NCBI RefSeq assembly: GCF_046097595.1
Contig: NZ_JBJUVG010000008.1
Span: 29,877-93,876, forward strand
Direction of reading: 5' to 3'
DNA length: 64,000 nucleotides
Origin: Peptococcus simiae
GTDB lineage: Bacteria; Bacillota; Peptococcia; Peptococcales; Peptococcaceae
Shown: positions 57,429 through 64,000 of the stretch, in pieces
How positions within the stretch are numbered: the first letter of the stretch is position 1
Layout of the letters: every line of letters starts with the position of its first letter
Translations under genes and position numbers: made by a program
Notes under the pieces: model-generated
Seen by the model: only the letters and a program-made list of their open reading frames with translations
The model's database searches: none
What the model was told of the DNA's origin: nothing

Positions 57429-58308
57429 AAAAAGATATTCAGATAAGAGGCGGCACCTAGGCCAGGGGGCCTGGACAGCTCTGACCAATGCCCACTTTGC
57501 CGGCTTTGTAACCGGACAAATTTACACTGGTCCCTTGAAAAAGGCCTGCGTCCCCGGACTCAACTGCTACTCCTGCCCGGGCGCCCTGGGGGCCTGCCCC
57601 ATTGGGGCCCTGCAGGCGGTCATTGGCAGTGCCGAGTACAAGGTTTCCCTCTACCTCATGGGCTTTTTTGTTCTGGTGGGGACCTTCCTGGCCCGCTTTG
57701 TTTGCGGTTGGCTCTGTCCCTTTGGCCTCATCCAGGACCTCCTGCATAAGATTCCCTTTATCAAAAAGATTCATACCTTCCCGGGTGACAAGGGGCTCCG
57801 CTATCTTAAATATATTATTCTGGCCGTCTTTGTCATTATCCTGCCCCTGACCCTGGTCAATGTCATCGGGTCCGGGAATCCCTATTTTTGTAAATTAATT
57901 TGTCCAGCCGGGATGATAGAGGGGGGCTGGCCCTTGGTGGCTCTGAATCCGGGCCTCAGGGCCACCCTAGGGCATTTGTTTATCTGGAAAAATGTGATCC
58001 TGGCCCTAACGATTGTGGCTTCCATTATTCTTTACCGGCCTTTTTGTAAGTACCTCTGCCCCCTGGGGGCCATTTACGGCCTCTTTAATAAGGTCTCCTT
58101 CTACCGTTACCAGCTGGATGAAAACCGCTGCATTTCTTGCGGTCAATGCCGCAAGGCCTGTGGGATGGCCATTGACCCGGTGGCCAATATCAATAGCCCG
58201 GAATGCATCCGCTGCGGCCGGTGTAAGCAAGTTTGCCCGACGGAAGCCCTATCTGCCAGCCTGAAAGTAGGCAGTGGGGAAAGGCATAAAAATGATGCCC
58301 TCGCTTAA
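57421..58308 (+). CDS. NapH/CcdA-like membrane Fe-S protein (4Fe-4S)
   Basis: 295 residues. About five helices with cysteine pairs near their ends (CGWLCPFG, CKLICPAG, CKYLCPLG) as in NapH/NosR. Two C-terminal [4Fe-4S] motifs follow: CISCGQCRKACGM and CIRCGRCKQVCP. An N-terminal CYSCPGALGACPIG adds further cysteines. It likely carries electrons across the membrane to the TlpA-like lipoprotein. The start is TTG 57421, with GGAG 11 bases upstream inside the previous gene; no closer ATG fits. Confidence 0.9.
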   Translation: MAKKRYSDKRRHLGQGAWTALTNAHFAGFVTGQIYTGPLKKACVPGLNCYSCPGALGACPIGALQAVIGSAEYKVSLYLMGFFVLVGTFLARFVCGWLCPFGLIQDLLHKIPFIKKIHTFPGDKGLRYLKYIILAVFVIILPLTLVNVIGSGNPYFCKLICPAGMIEGGWPLVALNPGLRATLGHLFIWKNVILALTIVASIILYRPFCKYLCPLGAIYGLFNKVSFYRYQLDENRCISCGQCRKACGMAIDPVANINSPECIRCGRCKQVCPTEALSASLKVGSGERHKNDALA

Positions 58309-58332
58309 GCTTAAATAAGAAAGAGAGAAGAG

Positions 58333-60621
58333 ATGATGAATACAGGTATTTTCAAAAAAGCAGTAGCCATTCTTGTCACTTTAGGCTTACTCTTGACTGT
58401 CCTGCCTCTCCCGGCTAGAAGCGCTGAAGCCGAACGAACTTTGACGGTTCAGACTAAACGGTTTCAAAATGGCGATATGGAGTTGACCGTCCGAAAAGCA
58501 GACGGCGGTTCATTTTCTGAAGATAGCAAGGTATATGTCCCGAATTATGAAACCAAGTCAGACCATGACCTGATGGTTAATGACCAGGGGAAGATTCTCT
58601 TAAAAAATGGTCAATTGCCCGCCCGTCAAGCAGGTGAAGGGGTATCAGACCTGGTTATTGTTGAAAAGAATACCCCTTACAGCAGTCCATTTGCGACTCC
58701 CTATAGAAAAGAGTTTACCCTGATGGAGCTATCCGTCTGGCAGGGGGATGCAGTTAATTACAGTAAGGGCGTTATCCTAGAAGAGGCTGATCAAGATGGC
58801 GCCCGCATAGAAGACGCCGGTAACCGGACGACGGAAAAAGAAGGTACGTATGAAGGCCCTTTGGCGGTCACCTTTAAAGATGGGTCTCAAGCCCGGCTGG
58901 ATGGTCACAAATTAACCGTTGTCCGTAATAAAATAGATGGGAAAGAGGCTGCTAATAAGCTGATGCCGGAAGGGGCTTGCTATGTTACCTTTGTCCCCGG
59001 CGAAGGGGTATCCGCTGATTTCCAAGGGAAAACCATCCTCGTCAAACCGGGCACTGTCCTGACAGATGCTGACTTTCCGGTTGTCAAATCTGCAACCGGC
59101 TACGATGCACCGGTATGGTCTCGTGAAAACAGGACGATTACCGGGAATACGACCTTTTTTGCCAGTGCTTCACAAAAGGGATACTCTCAACGGCCCGTGG
59201 TGACCGGGGGGAGGACGGAAAAGGATACCCTCATTCAAGGCACCGGTACGCCGGGGGCGGTTATTACTTTCCAACTCCGCAAGAAAGATGATGATCAGTA
59301 TGAAGCCTTGCCCGGTCAAGTAACTGTTGCAGCTCAAGGGAAATTTACCTACCTGGTTCCCCAGGGCTTGCTTTTGCGAGCAGGGGATGACCTAAAGGTA
59401 ATCCAGGAGGAAAAGGGTAAAAAGCCTATGTCTGTCAACCACCAGATTACACCGGCTATTCCGGGTCAAGAAGCTACGGCTACGCCGGAAAACCTCCAGG
59501 TTGATAAGGACGGTAAAACCGTTCGCGGGCAAGGCGTTGCGGGGGCCACTGTTGACCTGTACGTTTACCGACAGGGAAAAGCAGGCCAAGGACAGCCCCG
59601 ACAGGCCTATTACAGTGCTCGGAGCTTAGTTGACCCACAAGGTAAATTCACCTTTACCTTACCTGAGGGCAAAGGATTGGAAAAAGGTGACCTTTTACGG
59701 TTTGTACAAAAAGAGGCCGAAAAAGACTTTTCTAATGAAAAAGAATTAACCTATACAGTCAAAAATAAGTCAAATAGCGAAAGCAGTGCCGGCGGAGGTA
59801 GTACCGGGCCGTCCCTTCCCAATAAGAAAAAGGATCATGCCGATACAAGTAAACCCGGCATGAACAAGGATAAAAATAAGTCGGAAAGCAAGCCAAAAGA
59901 AAAAGGTAAGCAAAACGACAATGACACTGCCGCACAAATGCCTAGCCTTCCGTCTGTAAACCGGCAGGAGGCCTATGTCTCCGGCTACCCGGATGGCAGC
60001 TTCCAGCCGGATCAGGCCATTAGCCGGGCTGAAGCAGCAGCCATGTTTGCCCGGTCTTACCTGAGGGACAGGGCCATTACCCAACAGCTCCCCCTCTTTA
60101 AGGACATCGCCTATACCGGGGCCTGGTATGAAAACGCCATTATCAGCATGGTGAATACCCATATGATGTCCGGCTACCCGGACCAAACTTTCCGGCCCCA
60201 TGCACCCATTAGCCGGGCTGAATTTGCAGCTATTCTCAGTCGGAATGAAAAAGGTCCCGTCTCTCCAGCCCCCTTTACAGACCTGACAGGCCATTGGGCC
60301 AAGGAGGCCATTAGTCAGGCTTATGCTAAAAAATACCTGAATGGCTATCCGGATGGTACCTTCCGCCCGGATGCACCCATCACGCGAGCTGAAGCCTGCG
60401 CCATGGTTAACCGGTTCCTGGGCCGCAAGCCCCTGCCGGCCCAGGAGAAGCAGACAACTACTTTTAAAGACCTACCAACCAGCCACTGGGCTTATGACCA
60501 GGTCATGACGGCAGCCCATACCCATTCTCTTGACCAAACCAAGACTGATGCACAGAAGACCGGGTCTTCTGCGCCAGCTCAAGACCCAAAGGAGAAGCCT
60601 CACAAGCAAAAGGCTGCCTAA
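58333..60621 (+). CDS. Secreted S-layer homology (SLH) domain protein
   Basis: 762 residues. Signal peptide to about ARSAEA (residue 35). A large N-terminal region (~36-290) of unknown type, then two Ig-like modules (TLIQGTGTPGAVITFQL and TVRGQGVAGATVDLYV, about 295-480), a Lys/Asp/Ser linker (~485-540) and three SLH repeats (AYVSGYPDGSFQPDQAISRAE, MMSGYPDQTFRP, YLNGYPDGTFRPDAPITRAE) with a partial fourth. SLH domains bind pyruvylated wall polymers. The N-terminal half is less GC-rich than the SLH part. ATG 58333 or 58336 may start it. Confidence 0.9.
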   Translation: MMNTGIFKKAVAILVTLGLLLTVLPLPARSAEAERTLTVQTKRFQNGDMELTVRKADGGSFSEDSKVYVPNYETKSDHDLMVNDQGKILLKNGQLPARQAGEGVSDLVIVEKNTPYSSPFATPYRKEFTLMELSVWQGDAVNYSKGVILEEADQDGARIEDAGNRTTEKEGTYEGPLAVTFKDGSQARLDGHKLTVVRNKIDGKEAANKLMPEGACYVTFVPGEGVSADFQGKTILVKPGTVLTDADFPVVKSATGYDAPVWSRENRTITGNTTFFASASQKGYSQRPVVTGGRTEKDTLIQGTGTPGAVITFQLRKKDDDQYEALPGQVTVAAQGKFTYLVPQGLLLRAGDDLKVIQEEKGKKPMSVNHQITPAIPGQEATATPENLQVDKDGKTVRGQGVAGATVDLYVYRQGKAGQGQPRQAYYSARSLVDPQGKFTFTLPEGKGLEKGDLLRFVQKEAEKDFSNEKELTYTVKNKSNSESSAGGGSTGPSLPNKKKDHADTSKPGMNKDKNKSESKPKEKGKQNDNDTAAQMPSLPSVNRQEAYVSGYPDGSFQPDQAISRAEAAAMFARSYLRDRAITQQLPLFKDIAYTGAWYENAIISMVNTHMMSGYPDQTFRPHAPISRAEFAAILSRNEKGPVSPAPFTDLTGHWAKEAISQAYAKKYLNGYPDGTFRPDAPITRAEACAMVNRFLGRKPLPAQEKQTTTFKDLPTSHWAYDQVMTAAHTHSLDQTKTDAQKTGSSAPAQDPKEKPHKQKAA

Positions 60622-60641
60622 TAGATGTTGTAACTACAGCA

Positions 60642-60680
60642 AACCGCCCTTCCGAAAGGCTCGGAAGGGCGGTTCTTTTT
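60642..60680. terminator. Terminator between SLH and carbonic anhydrase genes
   Basis: A 14-bp stem AACCGCCCTTCCGA with a 5-base loop and CTTTTT; convergent genes. Confidence 0.85.
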
Positions 60681-60692
60681 ATTTAGGATGGC

Positions 60693-61253
60693 CTAGATCT
60701 CACAGGCATCACAGACAATGACCCGGAGGGCCCCACTGTCCGGTCGGATGGCCAGGCCATGGACAGGGATATCCTTAGGCATCAGGGGGTGGCTCTTGAT
60801 CCGGGCCACCGTTTCCCGGACGGCTTCTTCAACATTCTCAAAGGGGGCCAGCCAGGCATTTAAGTCAATGCCGGCCCCGGCCAGGGTCTGGAAGGTATCC
60901 TCACTGATGCCCCGGTCCTTCATCTTAGCCATCATGGCTTCGGCATTTAAGGCCTCAGCCCCACAGTCATCATGGCCTACCACAAAGACCTCGCTGACAT
61001 TCAAGTCATACACAGCGACCAAGAGGGACCGCATAATACTCCCAAAGGGGTGGGAGACCAGGGCACCGGCATTTTTGATGATTTTCGCATCTCCATTGGC
61101 CAGGCCCATAGCGGCGTTGAGCAGGGTGGACAAGCGGGCATCCATACAAGTGAGAATCGCTACCTGCTTATTGGGGTACTTGTCCGTTAAGAAGTATTCG
61201 TACTGCTTCTTTTCCACAAATTGTTGATTATAAGCTAAAATTTCATCAAGCAT
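60693..61253 (-). CDS. Beta-type carbonic anhydrase
   Basis: 186 residues. Zinc ligands in CMDARL (Cys, with the Asp-Arg dyad) and GHDDCG (His, Cys). It interconverts CO2 and bicarbonate, possibly for carboxylation or pH balance. AAGGAGGG lies 9 bases before the ATG. Single gene, convergent with the SLH gene. Confidence 0.94.
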   Translation of the reverse strand: MLDEILAYNQQFVEKKQYEYFLTDKYPNKQVAILTCMDARLSTLLNAAMGLANGDAKIIKNAGALVSHPFGSIMRSLLVAVYDLNVSEVFVVGHDDCGAEALNAEAMMAKMKDRGISEDTFQTLAGAGIDLNAWLAPFENVEEAVRETVARIKSHPLMPKDIPVHGLAIRPDSGALRVIVCDACEI

Positions 61254-61335
61254 CCTGATGACCCTCCTTAATAGGGCTAGTATAGCACTTTATCGATCAA
61301 ATACAAATGGATAGAGACCAATTTTTTGCCAAAGG

Positions 61336-61364
61336 GTGCAATTCTTCCCGGTCTCTGCTATGCT
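61336..61364 (+). promoter_or_regulatory. Promoter of the 104-residue gene
   Basis: GTGCAA (61336-61341), 17 bases, TATGCT (61359-61364) preceded by TGC. Confidence 0.4.
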
Positions 61365-61409
61365 TGAACTGGCTTTTGTCTTTTGACGGTCTTTTAAAGG
61401 AGGGAAGAT

Positions 61410-61724
61410 ATGATTCGCTTAGAAGCCATTCCTAAAGAATTACGCCGCCGCCTGCCCAAACTGGAAACAGGTGGCGCCATCGAAATCCTCACCTATAAAA
61501 GGAACCGGGGCCTCATCATCACCCTGCGGGAGGAGGGCCTCTACCATGTCCGTGAACACGGTTACCACCGGGAGGAATTTGAAGCCATCGGCGAAGGGGC
61601 CCTCCTAAAGCTCGTGGGCCGGATTGCCAAACGGGAATTTCCCCGCTCCACCAATGTCCGCCTCTATACCCACGCTCCCGGTGAGCAACTTTTAATCAGT
61701 GACCACCCGGATATCCGTATCTGA
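61410..61724 (+). CDS. Conserved-looking small basic protein of unknown function
   Basis: 104 residues, basic at the start (PKELRRRLPKLETGG) with alternating beta-like stretches (IEILTYKRNRGLIITLREEGLYHV) and a final LYTHAPGEQLLISDHP. No membrane helix and no cysteine. AAAGGAGGG precedes the ATG. It has its own promoter and a hairpin downstream. Family not recognised. Confidence 0.7.
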   Translation: MIRLEAIPKELRRRLPKLETGGAIEILTYKRNRGLIITLREEGLYHVREHGYHREEFEAIGEGALLKLVGRIAKREFPRSTNVRLYTHAPGEQLLISDHPDIRI

Positions 61725-61744
61725 CCCTCCCCCGGCCGGCTAAG

Positions 61745-61776
61745 CAAAAAAACCGGGTGTCCCGCAGGACACCCGG
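61745..61776. terminator. Terminator between the 104-residue and SLC13 genes
   Basis: CCGGGTGTCC / GGACACCCGG with a CGCA loop; A-run on the left gives T on the minus strand. Confidence 0.85.
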
Positions 61777-61780
61777 CTAC

Positions 61781-63166
61781 TTAGGCAAATAGGCCAAGCA
61801 AGTACCAGTAAGGAATAGAAATCAGGAATAAAATCGCAAAGGCGCCAATCGTCCGTAGGCAGAGGGCCTTAATGAGCATCTTATTGTCCATTAAGCCAAA
61901 GCCCGTGCACATTAAGAGGATCGCATACTCATAGGGGAAGATATACACATCTGTCCCAAAGCAGAGGGCATAGGCGATGGGGAGGGGGTTATAGCCAAAG
62001 GCCAGGGCCATCTTGGTAATAGCCTCCGTCAAGGTGAAGACAATGGCCAAGGGCGTTAAGGCAAAGTTGGACACCACCGCTAAAATAAAGGTCGCAATGG
62101 TCATCACAATCGGGCCCCGGCCCATAATGGGCTCTGACGACTGAATCAGGATATCCACCAGGCCAACCGCCCCGGCCACCGACCCAATGGACATGGCCCC
62201 GGTCATCACGAAGAGGATTTTTAAATTGGCCTCTTCAAAGTCATTGGCCTGTAAAATTCCCACAGAAGGCAGGAAGAGGAGGGCCATGGGCAGGGCACTT
62301 AATAAGAAGGGGTCTAGGTCTACCATCGGCGCCAGAATATAATCGGCCACCAGGACCAGGAGGACGATTAAGGTTGTCCATTCCTGCCGGTTCATGGGCC
62401 CCAGGGCCTCCTTTTGGGCCATCAGGCTTTCCCGGGCATCCAGGCAGCGGCCATTGTCCAGGCGGAAAAACTTGAGGACAATGAGGACCGAAATCAGCAT
62501 CCAGGCCAGGCTGGGCAGGATATTGCCCAAGAGCCACTGGAAGTAGTCAATATTGCCCGCCACATTCCGGTAGACACTGTTGATGTAAATCCCGTTGCCG
62601 GACGTGTAGAGCATAAGGCCGGGTCCGCTCATGGCAAAAAAGGCCGCCAAGCCCAGGGCCGTACTTTCCCGGCTTTTCAGGGGAATATCCAAAGCCCGGA
62701 CAATCCCCAGGGCAATCGTCGTAAAGATCATGGCCCGGGCCATGGGGTCAATAATAATAAAGGCCATGACCACCCCGGCCCCCATAAAGGCCCAGACCAG
62801 GCCCTTTAAGTTACAGTCAAAGCGCAAGATAATGCTGTAGGCCATCCGCTTGGCAATGCCGGTCTTATCCGTCGCATAGCCAATGAGAAGGATGGAAATC
62901 GTCCCCCAGATTAAGCTGTTAAACCAGGGGGCATAGGCCACCTCTGCCGGGGCCGCCCCGGAAAAGAAGAAGAGAGAAGGCAGGACTGCCCCCACCACCC
63001 CGGCCGGAACAATAGACGTCATCCAGGCCAGGACCCCCCAGAGGGAAATGGCCAGAAAGTATTGCATTTTAGGCGCCATATCCAAGGGGAGCAGGCCAAA
63101 CACAATGGGAATGCCGAAAACAAATAACCACAATAAGTACTCTTTGCTGCGCGATACGGTAGACAT
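61781..63166 (-). CDS. SLC13/DASS family anion permease
   Basis: 461 residues, about 12 helices in two similar halves. The divalent anion:Na+ symporter family carries dicarboxylates, citrate or sulfate. Recognisable are the hairpin-like SFIESTL-free TM blocks IVPAGVVGAVLPSLFFFSG and VSNFALTPLAIVFTL, and the Gly/Ser-rich GSVAGAVGLVD segment. AAGGAGG precedes the ATG. It is divergent from a Crp-type regulator 119 bases away, likely its controller. Substrate unknown. Confidence 0.85.
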   Translation of the reverse strand: MSTVSRSKEYLLWLFVFGIPIVFGLLPLDMAPKMQYFLAISLWGVLAWMTSIVPAGVVGAVLPSLFFFSGAAPAEVAYAPWFNSLIWGTISILLIGYATDKTGIAKRMAYSIILRFDCNLKGLVWAFMGAGVVMAFIIIDPMARAMIFTTIALGIVRALDIPLKSRESTALGLAAFFAMSGPGLMLYTSGNGIYINSVYRNVAGNIDYFQWLLGNILPSLAWMLISVLIVLKFFRLDNGRCLDARESLMAQKEALGPMNRQEWTTLIVLLVLVADYILAPMVDLDPFLLSALPMALLFLPSVGILQANDFEEANLKILFVMTGAMSIGSVAGAVGLVDILIQSSEPIMGRGPIVMTIATFILAVVSNFALTPLAIVFTLTEAITKMALAFGYNPLPIAYALCFGTDVYIFPYEYAILLMCTGFGLMDNKMLIKALCLRTIGAFAILFLISIPYWYLLGLFA

Positions 63167-63285
63167 ATCGATCCTCCTTTGTCCTTTTTTTCATTAAGTT
63201 GATAATACCATTCATAAAAAGAGCTGATAAGCAGTTGCCGCTACAAACGCCTGTTTTATTCCGCATATTTTAAGGAAGTGGACCC

Positions 63286-63975
63286 ATGAATGAAGAACGC
63301 CTCACCGGTAGCCCCTTTCTCAGCCTTAAGCCCCTCGGCTTAGACTTTTCCCCCTGGCTGGCAGACCTAACCGCCATCGCCACCGTCAGCCACCACCCCA
63401 AAAGAAGTCGCTTGACCGCTGCCGGTGACCAGCTCAGCGACATCATTTTTCTTATGGAAGGGGCCATTATAGACAGCGTGGCCAATATCAATGGCCTTGA
63501 AAAGTGCACCCTTACCTTCGCCCCCTACCCCCATTGGCTGGCCCCGGCCTGGCACCATATGCCCCTCCTTTATGCCAGTACCGCCTATACCGACGTTACC
63601 CTTTGGCACTTTCCCAGGGAAGCCTTTATCAGTATAATGAAAGAATCCGAGCATTTCCTCTACCTGATCATGCGCTTCAGCGCCCTGGAAACCCGCCGGC
63701 TCTACCACCAGTCCTACCTTCAGTACGCCGTTCCCGCCCATGTAAAAATTGCCCAAGTCCTCTCCTTTTACCACTACCTTCGCCTCCAGGATGCCCTCCC
63801 GGAAATCCGCCTGACCCAGAGCCTCATTGCCCAGCTCAGCGGCGTCCACCGGACCAGCGTCGCCCAAAGCCTTCAGACCCTTAGAAAAGAAGGCCTCCTC
63901 CTCAAGCAACCGGAGACCCCCCTGAGCCCGGAAAAGGAAGCCGAGCTGGAAAAAATCGCCTTCATAGACGGCTAA
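63286..63975 (+). CDS. Crp/Fnr family regulator
   Basis: 229 residues. An N-terminal beta-roll sensor domain (GDQLSDIIFLMEGAIIDSVANINGLEK), a connecting helix and a C-terminal winged helix (SLIAQLSGVHRTSVAQSLQTLRKEGLL). It lacks the Fnr-type N-terminal cysteine set, so an Fe-S oxygen sensor is unlikely. It probably controls the divergent SLC13 transporter gene. The ribosome site TAAGGAAG is 7 bases before the ATG. Confidence 0.9.
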   Translation: MNEERLTGSPFLSLKPLGLDFSPWLADLTAIATVSHHPKRSRLTAAGDQLSDIIFLMEGAIIDSVANINGLEKCTLTFAPYPHWLAPAWHHMPLLYASTAYTDVTLWHFPREAFISIMKESEHFLYLIMRFSALETRRLYHQSYLQYAVPAHVKIAQVLSFYHYLRLQDALPEIRLTQSLIAQLSGVHRTSVAQSLQTLRKEGLLLKQPETPLSPEKEAELEKIAFIDG

Positions 63976-64000
63976 ATCGTCCGTCCGACTAGGAAAAAAG

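Noticed and set aside
1..64000. Mobile elements, prophage, tRNA or rRNA genes
   Set aside because: No transposase, integrase or phage gene, no flanking inverted repeats of insertion sequences, and no cloverleaf-like GTTCRAATC segment was found on reading both strands by eye.

Overview
The window is the replication-origin region of a GC-rich Gram-positive bacterium of the Bacillota, most likely a Clostridia-type anaerobe. This rests on LCP and TagA-type wall-polymer enzymes, an S-layer (SLH) protein, an Asp23/AmaP envelope locus, an anaerobe-type ferredoxin, NAD-type glutamate dehydrogenase, a CD1871A-type CXXC protein and a Firmicutes oriC layout. No rRNA, tRNA, insertion sequence, prophage or CRISPR array was found, and genus cannot be fixed from this sequence.

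Layout. 1-2.3 kb: wall-polymer ligase (LCP), TagA-like glycosyltransferase and ferredoxin. 2.4-6.9 kb: a minus-strand Asp23 locus (AmaP, DUF2273, two Asp23 proteins and a 587-residue Asp23 protein with six Cys/Tyr-rich motifs). 7.2-9.6 kb: a small acidic protein and a two-repeat DUF1538 membrane protein paired with a two-domain PII-like protein. 9.7-14.7 kb: DUF951, MscS, CvpA, BaiN-type flavoprotein, parB, parA and two parS sites. 14.9-20 kb: a thioredoxin-reductase-like flavoprotein without the CxxC, then rsmG, mnmG and mnmE. 20-29 kb: gyrA, gyrB, recF, dnaN and dnaA, all on the minus strand. oriC is bipartite, with DnaA boxes on both sides of dnaA (27.2-27.5 and 29.0-29.4 kb). 29.5-32 kb: rpmH, rnpA, yidD, yidC and khpB/jag diverge on the plus strand. 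32-34.4 kb: an XRE regulator and glutamate dehydrogenase. 34.6-41.6 kb: a NitT/TauT-type ABC importer with two ATPases, two permeases and three lipoprotein receptors. 41.7-51 kb: hydrolase, AGCS carrier, MscL, then the conserved yaa/yab block (rsmI, adenine methyltransferase, ricT, holB, a CPBP protease, a Lys/Orn/Arg-decarboxylase-like protein). 51-64 kb: an AlkD-like fusion protein, M23 peptidase, MATE pump with MarR, a TlpA/CXXC/Fe-S redox operon, SLH protein, carbonic anhydrase, SLC13 transporter and a Crp-type regulator.

Most genes run away from oriC on both arms, as expected for co-orientation with replication. The two most unusual systems are these. (1) In the ABC importer, one ATPase has lost the signature motif while the other has lost the H-loop histidine and a Walker A glycine. 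The pair would therefore make one intact and one degenerate ATP site. (2) In the Asp23 locus, ordinary envelope proteins are combined with a helical LEA-like segment, a Gly/Gln/Tyr tail and a 309-bp tandem repeat encoding paired Cys/Tyr motifs. Starts were chosen by ribosome-binding-site spacing; TTG and GTG starts are common here.
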